DNA from: Clostridia bacterium
GTDB taxonomy: Bacteria > Bacillota > Clostridia > Christensenellales > Borkfalkiaceae
Direction: 5' to 3'
DNA: 35,893 nucleotides
NCBI GenBank assembly: GCA_017471785.1
Contig: JAFURP010000001.1
Location: 1-35,893, forward strand
Shown here: in pieces, positions 1-8,101 of the stretch
Layout: each line of letters opens with the position of its first letter
How positions within the stretch are numbered: position 1 is the stretch's first letter
Program-made: the position numbers and the translations under genes
The notes under the pieces: model-generated
Database searches by the model: none
Told to the model about the DNA's origin: nothing
What the model saw: the letters and a program-made list of their open reading frames with translations, nothing else

Positions 1-1950
1 GGCGAGGATATCAAGAAGATCGTCGGACTTGACGATTACGTTTTCGATATCTCGATCACCGCAAACCGTCCCGATTGTCAATGCATTTTGGGTATCGCGC
101 GCGAAGTGGCGGCTGTTCTTAAACAACCGCTCAAAGAGCCGGATTATTCGTTTACGGCGCATAAAACGAGCGCCGCGCCCGTAGAGGTGGAGGTGCTTGC
201 GCCCGATCTGTGCCCTCGCTACGTGGGGCATTACGTTGAAAACGTAAGCGGCGGCGTTTCGCCCGCTTGGATGCGGAAACGCCTTGCGCTTTCGGGTATC
301 CGCTCCATTTCGCCCATCGTCGATATCACCAACTTCGTGCTTTTGGAAATGGGACAGCCCATGCACGCGTTCGACGCGGACGATATCGGCGGTAGAAGGA
401 TCGTCGTAAGACGGGCGAAACCGGGGGAGAAGATCACCACGCTCGACGAAAAAGAATTTACGCTCGGCAACGACAACCTCGTCATTTGCGACGGGGAAAA
501 GCCCGTTGCGCTTGCAGGCGTTATGGGCGGCTTGAACAGCGAAATTAAAGCTACGACGAAAAACGTATTCTTCGAATCCGCTAAGTTTGCGCGCGACAAT
601 GTGCGTAAGACCTCGCGCGCGCTCGGTCAATCCTCCGATTCCTCGGCGCGCTTCGAAAAGGGCGTGGACGCGTACACCAACGAACGGGGTATGGCGCGTG
701 CGTTGCACCTTATCGAGGAGCTTGCTTGCGGCACGGTGACGGATATCCGTCGCGACGTATGTGCGGCGGACCTTACGCCCCGTACGATGACGGCGAGCGT
801 GGAAAAGCTCAACGCGCTTTTGGGTATCCAAGTGCCCGACGAGGAGATCGTGAGCATACTTTCCCGCTTGCATTTCAAGCCGCAGATCAGCGGCGATACG
901 CTCACGGTGGAGATCCCCGGCTATCGCGACGACGTGGACGGCTATCCCGACCTCGCCGAAGAGGTGATCCGTATGTACGGCTACGAGCATATCGTGCCCA
1001 CGTTCTTGGAAAAGGCGAGCGTAACGGGCGGCGGCTTGACGGAGGAGCAAAAGCGCGAAGCGCACCTTAAAAACGATCTTCGCGTGCAGGGCTTCTCGGA
1101 GGCGTACAACTATTCGTTCTATTCCCCCAAGGACCTCGATTTGCTCAAAATACCGCAAAACGCGCCCGAGCGCAACGCGGTAAAGATACTCAATCCCATC
1201 AGCGAAGAGCTTTCGATCATGCGTACCCTTTTGGCGCCGTCTATGCTCGGTAACGCCGTACGCAACGTCCGTCGCGGCAACGACGAGGGTAGACAGTTCG
1301 AGGTGGCGAATGTCTATATTCCCGACGATACGCAAAAAGGGGAGCAGCCCGACGAGCGTAAACACCTCGTTTTGGGTATTTGGGGCGGCAAAAACGATTT
1401 CTTTGATATGAAAGGCGCGATCGAACGCATCGCGGAGGTTTTCCATCTCGCGTTTACCTACGAAAGAGCGGAAAAAACCTATTTGCACCCCGGCGTGTCC
1501 GCGAATATCGTAATGGACGGCGAAACGGTCGGCTCGTTCGGTGAACTCGACCCTGCTATCGCCCTTTCCCTCGGTTTGGATAAAAAAGTATACCTCGGCG
1601 AGCTGGATTTGGCGGCGGTAAAAGAGAAGATGGACGATACCGTGCGTTATACCAACCTGCCCAAATTCCCCGCCGTAAAGCGCGACCTCGCGCTGCTCGC
1701 GGACGAAAAGCTCACCTGCGGCGAGGTGGAGGAGGTGCTTATGCACTCCTGCAAATACGTAACGGCGGCGAAGCTTTTCGACGTCTATCGCGGCGGACAG
1801 GTGCCCGAGGGTAAAAAGAGTATGGCGTTTACGCTCACCTTTACGCCCGACGCGAGCGTGGAAAAGGCGTTCACGCCCGAAGCGTTGGACGGCTTCGTGA
1901 AGAAGATCTTGAAGAATTTGAGCTTTAAGCTGGGCGTAGAGCTTCGTTAA
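1..1950 (+). CDS. pheT: Phenylalanine-tRNA ligase beta subunit, 5'-partial
   Basis: Beta subunit of the heterotetrameric phenylalanyl-tRNA synthetase, which charges tRNA(Phe) in the cytoplasm. The frame is open from the first base of the window and continues upstream, so an ATG-like start inside the window would be false. 649 residues are visible and the usual protein is near 800, so roughly 150 N-terminal residues (the OB-fold tRNA-binding region) are missing. The visible start carries the conserved TANRPDC...GIAREVAA block, followed by the B3/B4 editing region, the B5 region (EEVIRMYGYEHI) and a C-terminal ferredoxin-fold anticodon-binding domain (FPAVKRDLALL onward). pheS is expected just upstream. 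truB follows after 19 bp, so the two are probably co-transcribed. Identification is secure. Confidence 0.96.
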   Translation, partial: GEDIKKIVGLDDYVFDISITANRPDCQCILGIAREVAAVLKQPLKEPDYSFTAHKTSAAPVEVEVLAPDLCPRYVGHYVENVSGGVSPAWMRKRLALSGIRSISPIVDITNFVLLEMGQPMHAFDADDIGGRRIVVRRAKPGEKITTLDEKEFTLGNDNLVICDGEKPVALAGVMGGLNSEIKATTKNVFFESAKFARDNVRKTSRALGQSSDSSARFEKGVDAYTNERGMARALHLIEELACGTVTDIRRDVCAADLTPRTMTASVEKLNALLGIQVPDEEIVSILSRLHFKPQISGDTLTVEIPGYRDDVDGYPDLAEEVIRMYGYEHIVPTFLEKASVTGGGLTEEQKREAHLKNDLRVQGFSEAYNYSFYSPKDLDLLKIPQNAPERNAVKILNPISEELSIMRTLLAPSMLGNAVRNVRRGNDEGRQFEVANVYIPDDTQKGEQPDERKHLVLGIWGGKNDFFDMKGAIERIAEVFHLAFTYERAEKTYLHPGVSANIVMDGETVGSFGELDPAIALSLGLDKKVYLGELDLAAVKEKMDDTVRYTNLPKFPAVKRDLALLADEKLTCGEVEEVLMHSCKYVTAAKLFDVYRGGQVPEGKKSMAFTLTFTPDASVEKAFTPEALDGFVKKILKNLSFKLGVELR

Positions 1951-1969
1951 GGCTCACGGAGAATTTTTC

Positions 1970-2854
1970 GTGAAAAGAAACGGCAAAATATCCACTTACG
2001 GTTTTTTGAATATCGACAAACCGTCGGGGTTGACCTCGTCCACCCTCGTCAATAAATGCAAATGGCTTTCGGGCGTACCCTGCGGACATATGGGCACGCT
2101 CGACCCTTTGGCGAGCGGCGTTTTGCCCGTCGGCTTGGGCAACGCAACGCGGCTGTTCGATTATTTTCTCGAAAAGGACAAGGAATATATCGCGGAGTTT
2201 ACGTTCGGCGTGACCTCCGACACCCTCGATTCCACGGGGGAGTTGATACGTGTCGGGCGCGTGCCTACGGAAACGGAGATTTTCTCCGTTCTTCCTACGC
2301 TTACGGGCGAGGTGTGGCAAGTTCCGCCTAAATACAGCGCGAAAAACGTCAACGGGCGCAGGGGCTACGATCTCGCGCGCGCAGGCGTGGACTTCGAGCT
2401 GCCGCCTAAAAAGGTGCGTATCGACGATATAGCGCTTCTCGGCGCGGCGGAGGAAAAAGCGGATACCTTCCGATTGAAGATCCGTTGCGGCGGCGGCACC
2501 TATATCCGCTCGATCGCGCGCGATCTCGCCAAAGCGTTGGATACGCACGCGGTGATGAGCGGCTTGCGTCGCACCCAGAGCGGCTGCTTCCAAATAGCGG
2601 ACGCGATACCGTTCAGCCTTTTGGAGTCCGATCCTACGGTGGAGGAGTTGGAACGGTGGATCGTTCCGACCGAACGGGTGTTGCCCTTTGCAACGCTTGC
2701 CTTAGAGGGTAAAAACGCCGAGCGTATTTTTCACGGCTTGGCGGTAGAGGTATGCAAGGAGGACGGGTTGTATAAAATTTATCAAGACGAACGCTTTTAC
2801 GGTATCGCGGAAGTAAAGGACGGAAGAGCGAAAGCAAAGACGAAATTATGTTAA
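1970..2854 (+). CDS. truB: tRNA pseudouridine(55) synthase TruB
   Basis: Makes pseudouridine at position 55 of the T-psi-C arm of tRNAs. The 294-residue protein begins with the family's GFLNIDKPSGLTS block and has the catalytic motif GHMGTLDPLASG, with the nucleophilic aspartate at about residue 45. GGTYIRSIARDL further on is the conserved RNA-binding loop. The start is a GTG behind an ACGGAGAA ribosome-binding site, and no better start precedes the conserved N-terminus. Its last 7 bp overlap ribF, the truB-ribF pairing common in Bacillota. Rather than rbfA and rpsO, pheT lies upstream here. Confidence 0.96.
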   Translation: MKRNGKISTYGFLNIDKPSGLTSSTLVNKCKWLSGVPCGHMGTLDPLASGVLPVGLGNATRLFDYFLEKDKEYIAEFTFGVTSDTLDSTGELIRVGRVPTETEIFSVLPTLTGEVWQVPPKYSAKNVNGRRGYDLARAGVDFELPPKKVRIDDIALLGAAEEKADTFRLKIRCGGGTYIRSIARDLAKALDTHAVMSGLRRTQSGCFQIADAIPFSLLESDPTVEELERWIVPTERVLPFATLALEGKNAERIFHGLAVEVCKEDGLYKIYQDERFYGIAEVKDGRAKAKTKLC

Positions 2855-3717
2855 AGACGACGGTATTAACGAAAAATTTGCATAGCGTAAAGGACGGGGT
2901 GATGCTGCTCGGCGGGTTCGACGGCTTGCATCTTGGTCATTGCGTATTGCTCGCCAAGGCGAAAAGCTACGGCTTGCCCGTCGGTATTATGACGATCGTC
3001 GGCGGCAAATCGCGCGAAAGCGTCTTTACGCCCGCCGAGCGCAACGAATTGTTTCGTACGGCAGGGATAGATTACGTTTTCGAATTGCCGTTCTCGGAAA
3101 TTTGCGATACGTCTTTTGCGGATTTTGCCGCGCTTCTCGTCGATAAATTTTCTCCCAAGCGCTTCGTTTGCGGCGAGGATTTCCGCTTCGGCAAAGGCGC
3201 GCTCGGCTCGCCCCAAGCGTTAGAGCGAGCCACCCGTGTACGCGTTGACGTGGAGGAGCTTGCCAAGCTAAACGGCGAGAAGATCAGTACGGCGACGGTA
3301 AAAAAACGGCTTGCCGAGGGCGAAGTGGAAAAAGCCAACGAGCTGCTCGCACGAGAATTTTTCCTGCTCGGCGAGGTGCTCGAGGATAGAAAGGTGGGTA
3401 GAACGATCGGCTTTCCGACGGCGAATATCGCTTATCCAAGCGATAAATTCCCCTTAAAACGCGGCGTGTACGAAACGCGCGTGGAAGTGGACGGTAGGGA
3501 GTATCGCTGCATCACCAACTACGGCGCGCGTCCCACGTTCGACGATTTGAGCGTGCTCACCGAAACGCATTTGGACGGCTTTACGGGAAATTTGTACGGA
3601 AAAACGCTGAAGGTCCGTTTCGTGCGCTTTTTACGGGAGATCGAAAAATTCGAAAGCGCGGAAAAGCTGCAAGCGCAGCTGCAAAAGGATATAAGGAGGG
3701 TACGGGAAAATGATTAA
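2848..3717 (+). CDS. ribF: Bifunctional riboflavin kinase / FAD synthetase
   Basis: Phosphorylates riboflavin to FMN, then adenylylates it to FAD. The N-terminal nucleotidyltransferase half shows GGFDGLHLGH (about residues 22-31) and the KISTATVKKRL segment that replaces the usual ISST-x-VR motif. The C-terminal riboflavin-kinase half has GRTIGFPTAN (184-193), GVYETRVEVDG and NYGARPTF. At 289 residues it is slightly shorter than the usual 300-315 but complete in both halves. The start overlaps the end of truB by 7 bp and the end overlaps the next gene by 8 bp, indicating translational coupling. No FMN riboswitch is visible nearby. Confidence 0.95.
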   Translation: MLKTTVLTKNLHSVKDGVMLLGGFDGLHLGHCVLLAKAKSYGLPVGIMTIVGGKSRESVFTPAERNELFRTAGIDYVFELPFSEICDTSFADFAALLVDKFSPKRFVCGEDFRFGKGALGSPQALERATRVRVDVEELAKLNGEKISTATVKKRLAEGEVEKANELLAREFFLLGEVLEDRKVGRTIGFPTANIAYPSDKFPLKRGVYETRVEVDGREYRCITNYGARPTFDDLSVLTETHLDGFTGNLYGKTLKVRFVRFLREIEKFESAEKLQAQLQKDIRRVREND

Positions 3718-4555
3718 ATTCGGACCGAGCGGAAATTGCGACAGCTTTTACGCCGAGGGGTATTTGCACACCGAGCAAGCGGCGGCGTTCGTAAAAAGAC
3801 GGGGACTCGATTGCTTCGAATATTCTTTCGGGCGCGGCGTGCGTATAACGGAGGATAAGGCGATCTCGATCGGAGAGGCTTTCCAAAAAGCGGGCGTGGA
3901 GATTTCCGTACACGCGCCCTATTTCATAAATTTTGCCAACCCCGACGACGAGATGGCGGCAAAATCCTACGGCTACGTTTTGGACAGCGCAAAAGCCTGC
4001 AAGCTTATGGGCGGCAAGCGTATCGTATTCCACCCTGCCGCACAGGGCAAGGCAAACCGCTTCGAGGCGGTGGAAAAAACGATCGAACGCCTGCACGTTT
4101 TGCGGGATTATATCTACTTGAACGATTTACAGGATATGATGTTTTGTCCCGAAACGATGGGTAAGCTCGCGCAGATCGGCACGGTGGAGGAAATCGCCGA
4201 ATTTTGTAAGATCGACCCCGTCTATACCCCTTGCGTCGATTTCGGACATATCAACGCGCGCGAACAGGGCTCGCTAAAAACGGTGAACGATTATAAATCG
4301 CGGTTGGAATATATGATAGCGGAGCTTGGGTACGAGAGAATGAAGCATTTTCACGTGCATTTTTCCAAGATCATGTACTCGGCAAAGGGGGAGGTGAAAC
4401 ATCTCACCTTCGCCGACGAGCTGTACGGACCGGAGTTCGAGCCGCTCGCGATCGCCTTAAAGGATTTGAAATTAGAGCCGTACGTCGTCAGCGAATCGGA
4501 CGGTACGCAAGCGGAAGACGCGGCGCAAATGAAGTCGATTTACGGAAAAATATAA
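3710..4555 (+). CDS. Endonuclease IV family (AP endonuclease 2) TIM-barrel protein
   Basis: A 281-residue TIM-barrel protein of the Nfo / xylose-isomerase-like superfamily, whose founding members cut DNA 5' of abasic sites with a three-zinc centre. Likely metal ligands are H68 (SVHAPY), H108 (VFHPA), E148 (CPETMGK), D177 and H180 (CVDFGHINAR), H215/H217 (HVHFS), H231 and E262. The position equivalent to the second aspartate of the E. coli D-x-H zinc motif (GEVKH here) is not an aspartate. It may therefore be a clostridial side branch rather than a classical Nfo, and the activity is inferred. The start overlaps ribF by 8 bp. The ribosome-binding site AAGGAGG lies inside ribF. Confidence 0.8.
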   Translation: MIKFGPSGNCDSFYAEGYLHTEQAAAFVKRRGLDCFEYSFGRGVRITEDKAISIGEAFQKAGVEISVHAPYFINFANPDDEMAAKSYGYVLDSAKACKLMGGKRIVFHPAAQGKANRFEAVEKTIERLHVLRDYIYLNDLQDMMFCPETMGKLAQIGTVEEIAEFCKIDPVYTPCVDFGHINAREQGSLKTVNDYKSRLEYMIAELGYERMKHFHVHFSKIMYSAKGEVKHLTFADELYGPEFEPLAIALKDLKLEPYVVSESDGTQAEDAAQMKSIYGKI

Positions 4556-4605
4556 AAAGCGCGCCGTATAAAAGGGAAAAATTTACGGATAGTATCTCCG
4601 TATAC

Positions 4606-4634
4606 TTGACGAACGGCGAAATATTTGGTAAAAT
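4606..4634 (+). promoter_or_regulatory. Sigma-A type promoter for the M24 peptidase gene
   Basis: TTGACG (4606-4611), a 17-bp spacer and TAAAAT (4629-4634), upstream of the start codon at 4658. A short inverted repeat ACGGA/TCCGT (4585-4601) ends just before the -35 box and could be an operator or chance. Confidence 0.75.
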
Positions 4635-4657
4635 ATTGCATAAGGGGACGATTGCTT

Positions 4658-5713
4658 ATGACGTATACGAACGGAAAAAAGGTTTTACAGCTTTCAAATT
4701 GCGAAGCCGTATATACTTCCTGTCCCTACCTGCTTCGGTATCTTACGGGGATCGACCCCGAAAACGGTTGCGCGATCGTCGATAAAACGGGTACTACCTT
4801 GTATACCGACCTGCGCTATATGGAAGCGGCGGAAAAGCTTTTGCAGGGCACGGAGGTAACGCCCGTGCTGTATAAGCAGGACGAGCTGTCGCAACGGCTC
4901 GCCACGTATAAGACCGTCGGTATTTCGTTTAACGAAACGCCGCATATCGAATATCTTTCGCTGGAAAAGACGGGGGCGCGTTTTGAAAATATCGACGAGC
5001 AGCTCTCCAAAGCGATGTCCGTAAAGAACGAATGGGAGCTTGCTTGCATTCAAAAGGCGTGTACGCTTGCCGAGGACGGCTTCCTACTGCTTTTGCCCGA
5101 GATCAAGGAGGGTATGACGGAAAAGGAAGCTGCGGCGTTGCTCGAATACAATATGCGTAAATTAGGCGCGCAAGGGCTTTCCTTCGATACCATCGTGGCG
5201 TTCGGGGCGCACGCCGCCGTACCGCATCACGAAACGGGGGATACCAAGCTTGCGTTCGGGGACGAGATCCTGATCGATTTCGGTTGCCGCGTGAACGGCT
5301 ATTGCTCGGATATCACGCGCACCTTCCTGTTCGGGGACGATAAAAAGCACGCGGAATTCAAAAACGCGTACGAAGCGGTGCTCGCCGCACATGAGCTCGT
5401 CAAGGAAAAGCTCGTAAGCGGTATGACGGGCGCGGAAGCGGACGCGATCGCTCGAAGCTATTTGACGGAAAGGGGCTACGGAAAGCTGTTTACCCATTCT
5501 CTCGGACACGGTATCGGTTTGAACGTACACGAAGCGCCGTACGCAAGACCCAACGGGAAGGATATTTTAACGGACGGTATGGTGTTTTCCGACGAGCCCG
5601 GGGTATATTTGAAAGGCGAATACGGGATCCGTATCGAGGATACGATCACCTTGAAAGAGGGAAGAGTGCACAGCTTTATGTCCAAGACGGACAGGCGGCT
5701 GGTGATCTTGTAA
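4658..5713 (+). CDS. M24 family Xaa-Pro aminopeptidase/dipeptidase
   Basis: Cytoplasmic metallopeptidase that removes residues ahead of, or dipeptides containing, proline. After an N-terminal creatinase-like domain (about residues 1-120) comes a pita-bread domain with the full di-metal ligand set: D207 (LIDFG), D218 (SDITRTF), H284 (LGHGIGLNVHE), E313 (DEPGVY) and E327 (RIEDT). I chose the ATG at 4658 because it follows AAGGGGA at good spacing. An in-frame TTG at 4625 lies upstream but overlaps the -10 box. The protein is 351 residues, typical of the short bacterial PepP/PepQ group. It has its own promoter, and efp follows, a pepP-efp pairing common in Bacillota. PepP versus PepQ cannot be settled by eye. 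Confidence 0.92.
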   Translation: MTYTNGKKVLQLSNCEAVYTSCPYLLRYLTGIDPENGCAIVDKTGTTLYTDLRYMEAAEKLLQGTEVTPVLYKQDELSQRLATYKTVGISFNETPHIEYLSLEKTGARFENIDEQLSKAMSVKNEWELACIQKACTLAEDGFLLLLPEIKEGMTEKEAAALLEYNMRKLGAQGLSFDTIVAFGAHAAVPHHETGDTKLAFGDEILIDFGCRVNGYCSDITRTFLFGDDKKHAEFKNAYEAVLAAHELVKEKLVSGMTGAEADAIARSYLTERGYGKLFTHSLGHGIGLNVHEAPYARPNGKDILTDGMVFSDEPGVYLKGEYGIRIEDTITLKEGRVHSFMSKTDRRLVIL

Positions 5714-5737
5714 AAAACAAAGAAGCTTCTTTGTTTT
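5714..5737 (+). terminator. AT-rich palindrome, possible weak terminator
   Basis: A perfect 24-nt palindrome centred on AAGCTT, with A-tract and T-tract ends, immediately follows the peptidase stop codon. It resembles an intrinsic terminator in either direction, but the stem is nearly all A-U, so termination would be weak and efp may be reached by read-through. Confidence 0.45.
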
Positions 5738-5797
5738 GCCGTGTAAGCGGTATATAAAAACGAAAAAATAATTAGTGGCACAAGGAGAAAAAATCAC

Positions 5798-6361
5798 ATG
5801 GCACAAATTTTGGCAGGCGACATTCGTAAGGGCGTAACTTTCGAGTACAAGAGCGGCGTTTACACCGTTACCGACTTCCAGCACGTAAAACCGGGCAAGG
5901 GCGCGGCGTTCGTAAGAGCAACGCTTAAAAACGTTGTTACGGGGCAAGTATTGTCCAACGAAACGTTCAATCCCACGGCAAAGCTCGAATCGGCGCAGGT
6001 GGAAACGAAGAAGATGACGTATTCCTACTTCGACGGCGAATTCTACGTCTTTATGGACGAGGAATACAACCAAGAAATGCTTTCCTACGATCAAGTGGAA
6101 GAAGCGCTTAAATATATCAAAGAAAACGATATGGTTACGGTGAAATTCCTCTACGGCAAAGCGTTCTCGGTAGAGCCCGAAAACTTCGTAGAGCTTAAAG
6201 TCATCGAAGCGGAGCCCGGCGTAAAGGGCAACACCGCGACCAACGTTATGAAGAACGCAAAGGTGGAAACGGGCGCGACCATTCAAGTTCCCATGTTCGT
6301 AGAAGAGGGCGAAACCATTCGTATCGACACGAGAACGGGCGAATATATGAGCCGCGTTTGA
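5798..6361 (+). CDS. efp: Elongation factor P
   Basis: Binds between the ribosomal P and E sites and relieves stalling at polyproline stretches. The protein is 187 residues, close to the usual 185, with a KOW-like N-terminal domain and two OB domains, and an intact C-terminus ([10 protein letters not shown]). The tip loop reads KPGKG with lysine 34 at the position that is modified in bacteria. No EpmA/EpmB or EarP gene is nearby, so the modification type is unknown. An AAGGAG ribosome-binding site lies at 5781. It follows an Xaa-Pro peptidase gene, the common arrangement. Confidence 0.97.
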   Translation: MAQILAGDIRKGVTFEYKSGVYTVTDFQHVKPGKGAAFVRATLKNVVTGQVLSNETFNPTAKLESAQVETKKMTYSYFDGEFYVFMDEEYNQEMLSYDQVEEALKYIKENDMVTVKFLYGKAFSVEPENFVELKVIEAEPGVKGNTATNVMKNAKVETGATIQVPMFVEEGETIRIDTRTGEYMSRV

Positions 6362-6391
6362 TCGCTTTTTCAACATCGTAAACAAAAGACG

Positions 6392-6420
6392 AATAGCAGG
6401 ATCGCGTTATCCTGCTATTT
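6392..6420 (+). terminator. Hairpin after efp
   Basis: An 11-bp perfect stem (AATAGCAGGAT with ATCCTGCTATT) around a CGCGTT loop lies between efp and dtd. Only three T residues follow, so it may be a weak terminator or an RNA-stability hairpin. Confidence 0.5.
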
Positions 6421-6442
6421 ACTGTATAAAAAAGGTAAAATC

Positions 6443-6880
6443 ATGAAAGCAGTCGTACAACGCGTGAAGAAAACCACGCTTACCGTAGAGGATAGAACGA
6501 TCTCCGAGATCCCGTTCGGATTGACGGTATTTTTGGGCGTAAAAAACGGCGATACGAAAGCGCAGGCGGACTATCTCGTGAAAAAGATAGCGAATCTCCG
6601 TGTTTTCGAGGACGAAAACGGGAAGATGAATTTGTCCGTAAAGGACGTGGGCGGCGAGGTGTTGCTCGTTTCGCAATTCACTCTTTACGGCGATTGCTCG
6701 CACGGGAACCGCCCCAGCTTTACGCTTGCCGAGCGCCCCGAATACGCGCAGCCTCTTTACGAATACGCCGTAAACGCCTTAAAAGAACAGGGCGTAACGG
6801 TCAAAAAAGGGGTGTTCGGCGCGGATATGCAGATCAGTCAGCATAACGACGGACCCGTAACCATTCTTTTGGAAGCATAG
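6443..6880 (+). CDS. dtd: D-aminoacyl-tRNA deacylase
   Basis: Hydrolyses D-amino acids, and mischarged glycine, from tRNAs as a proofreading step after aminoacylation. The 145-residue length matches the family. The two signatures that form the active site across the dimer are present: SQFTLYGD (77-84) and NDGPVT (about 135-140, including the cross-subunit Gly-Pro pair). The N-terminal MKAVVQRV is typical. An AAAGG ribosome-binding site precedes the ATG. It lies alone between hairpins; the usual relA neighbour is not visible here. Confidence 0.96.
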   Translation: MKAVVQRVKKTTLTVEDRTISEIPFGLTVFLGVKNGDTKAQADYLVKKIANLRVFEDENGKMNLSVKDVGGEVLLVSQFTLYGDCSHGNRPSFTLAERPEYAQPLYEYAVNALKEQGVTVKKGVFGADMQISQHNDGPVTILLEA

Positions 6881-6924
6881 CCGTTTTTTATAAAAAACGA
6901 GTAAAAATCGTATAAAAACGGGCA

Positions 6925-6960
6925 AAAACGTCAACTCTACTCAGGGTAGAGAGGCGTTTT
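6925..6960 (+). terminator. Intrinsic terminator downstream of dtd
   Basis: Bipartite hairpin: AAAACG (6925-6930) pairs with CGTTTT (6955-6960), and the inner CTCTAC (6935-6940) pairs with GTAGAG (6946-6951) around TCAGG. It ends in a T run. Its inner 3' arm is also the first copy of the 21-bp GTAGAG array. A separate A/T palindrome (CGTTTTTTATAAAAAACG, 6882-6899) immediately follows the dtd stop. Confidence 0.65.
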
Positions 6961-7029
6961 CGTGCGGTAGAGTGGAAAAATTTTTCAGTAGAGCGCGTAT
7001 TTTTTGAAGTAGAGAGAAAAAGAGGAAAA
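6946..7029 (+). repeat. Four GTAGAG repeats phased at exactly 21 bp
   Basis: GTAGAG occurs at 6946, 6967, 6988 and 7009, each exactly 21 bp (two helical turns) from the last. The 15 bp between copies are A/T-rich, mostly with a T or A run in the middle. The array ends just ahead of the -35 box at 7035. Direct repeats with this spacing are how LytTR-type activators and similar dimers bind one face of DNA. The binding protein is unknown and nothing in the window encodes one. Confidence 0.65.
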
Positions 7030-7034
7030 GTGGG

Positions 7035-7063
7035 TTGTCTTTTTTTGGAAATTGCACTAAAAT
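7035..7063 (+). promoter_or_regulatory. Promoter of the GT8-acyltransferase-CrtO-like cassette
   Basis: TTGTCT (7035-7040), a 17-bp spacer and TAAAAT (7058-7063). The -35 box is imperfect, as expected for an activated promoter. Transcription would begin near 7070, and a hairpin (7076-7094, GGAACGGA...TCCGCTCC) would sit at the 5' end of the mRNA. Confidence 0.65.
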
Positions 7064-7131
7064 ATATGGTGTAAGGGAACGGAAAGTCCGCTCCGATAAA
7101 AAGATGAAAAAGATAGAAAGGAACGATTGTA

Positions 7132-8070
7132 ATGAACGAAAAAAAGATTATTCCCGTTTTTTATGCTTCAGATGAAAATTATATGCCTTTCTTGGCGGTG
7201 GCGCTCACCTCTTTGAAGGAGTATGCGAACAAGGAATACGTCTATAAGATCCACGTGCTTTATACGGGCGTGCTCAACGGCTACGCCACCAAGATCAGGG
7301 AAATGTCCTCCGACAATTTCCAAATCGAATTCAACGATCTCTCCCAAAAGATAGACGAAATTTCCGATATGATGCATTGTCGCGATTATTACACGAGCGC
7401 CATTTATTATCGGTTGTTTATACCGGCGCTCTTTCCGCAGTACGACAAGGCGATCTATATGGATTGCGACACGGTGCTGCGCGCGGATATCGCCGAGCTG
7501 TACGCTATCGATATCGGCGACGATTTGATAGGCGCGGTCGCCGATCAAGCGGTGGCGGCGGTGCCGGAATTCCGCGAATACACCAAAAACGCGCTCGATA
7601 TCGACTCGGAGAGATATTTCAATTCGGGCGTGATCGTGATGAATTTGAAAAAATTCCGCGAAACGGATTTTTACGCGACCTTTTGCGACGTCTTGCGTAG
7701 CTACGATTTTATCGTTGCGCCCGATCAGGATTGCCTCAATTTGATTTGCAAGGACAAGGTGTATTATTACGACGCGGCGTGGAACAAAATGCCCATTGGC
7801 GGCGCGAACGAATGCGAGCCAAAGCTCGTGCATTACAATCTCAATTTGAAGCCGTGGCACTACGACGGGATATTGTACGAGGAATATTTTTGGGCGTACG
7901 CTAAAAAAACGCCTTTCTACGGCGTTATCGTAGCGAAAAAAGCGGCGTTCAGCCCTGAGCGCGCAGAGCGCGACGAAGCGGAGGGCAAAAGGCTTATCGC
8001 CTTAGCAAAATCGGAGGCGGACAGCCCGACGAACTATATCCGTTCGGTGGGCAGGCTTTGCAAGGCGTAA
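7132..8070 (+). CDS. Glycosyltransferase family 8
   Basis: A retaining GT-A glycosyltransferase of 312 residues, probably using a UDP-hexose. Family marks in order: N-terminal IPVFYASDENYMPFLAVALTSL; the metal-binding DxD motif as DCD (111-113) in YMDCDTVL; FNSGVIVMNL (about 163-172); DQDCLN (198-203); and the C-terminal metal/phosphate motif HYN...KPW (234-242). It has no signal peptide or membrane segment, so it acts at the cytoplasmic face. GT8 members of Bacillota often build lipopolysaccharide-like, teichoic or surface glycans. The two following genes encode acyltransferase-like proteins, which suggests a glycolipid or acylated glycan product. The acceptor is unknown. The long 5' UTR and operator-like array suggest regulated expression. 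Confidence 0.9.
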   Translation: MNEKKIIPVFYASDENYMPFLAVALTSLKEYANKEYVYKIHVLYTGVLNGYATKIREMSSDNFQIEFNDLSQKIDEISDMMHCRDYYTSAIYYRLFIPALFPQYDKAIYMDCDTVLRADIAELYAIDIGDDLIGAVADQAVAAVPEFREYTKNALDIDSERYFNSGVIVMNLKKFRETDFYATFCDVLRSYDFIVAPDQDCLNLICKDKVYYYDAAWNKMPIGGANECEPKLVHYNLNLKPWHYDGILYEEYFWAYAKKTPFYGVIVAKKAAFSPERAERDEAEGKRLIALAKSEADSPTNYIRSVGRLCKA

Positions 8071-8101
8071 AGGAAAAAAAGTACAAACGAGGTAGGCAGG
8101 T

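Noticed and set aside
5567..6385. A 272-codon minus-strand frame opposite efp
   Set aside because: It covers efp and part of the M24 peptidase gene in antisense; no protein family was recognised.
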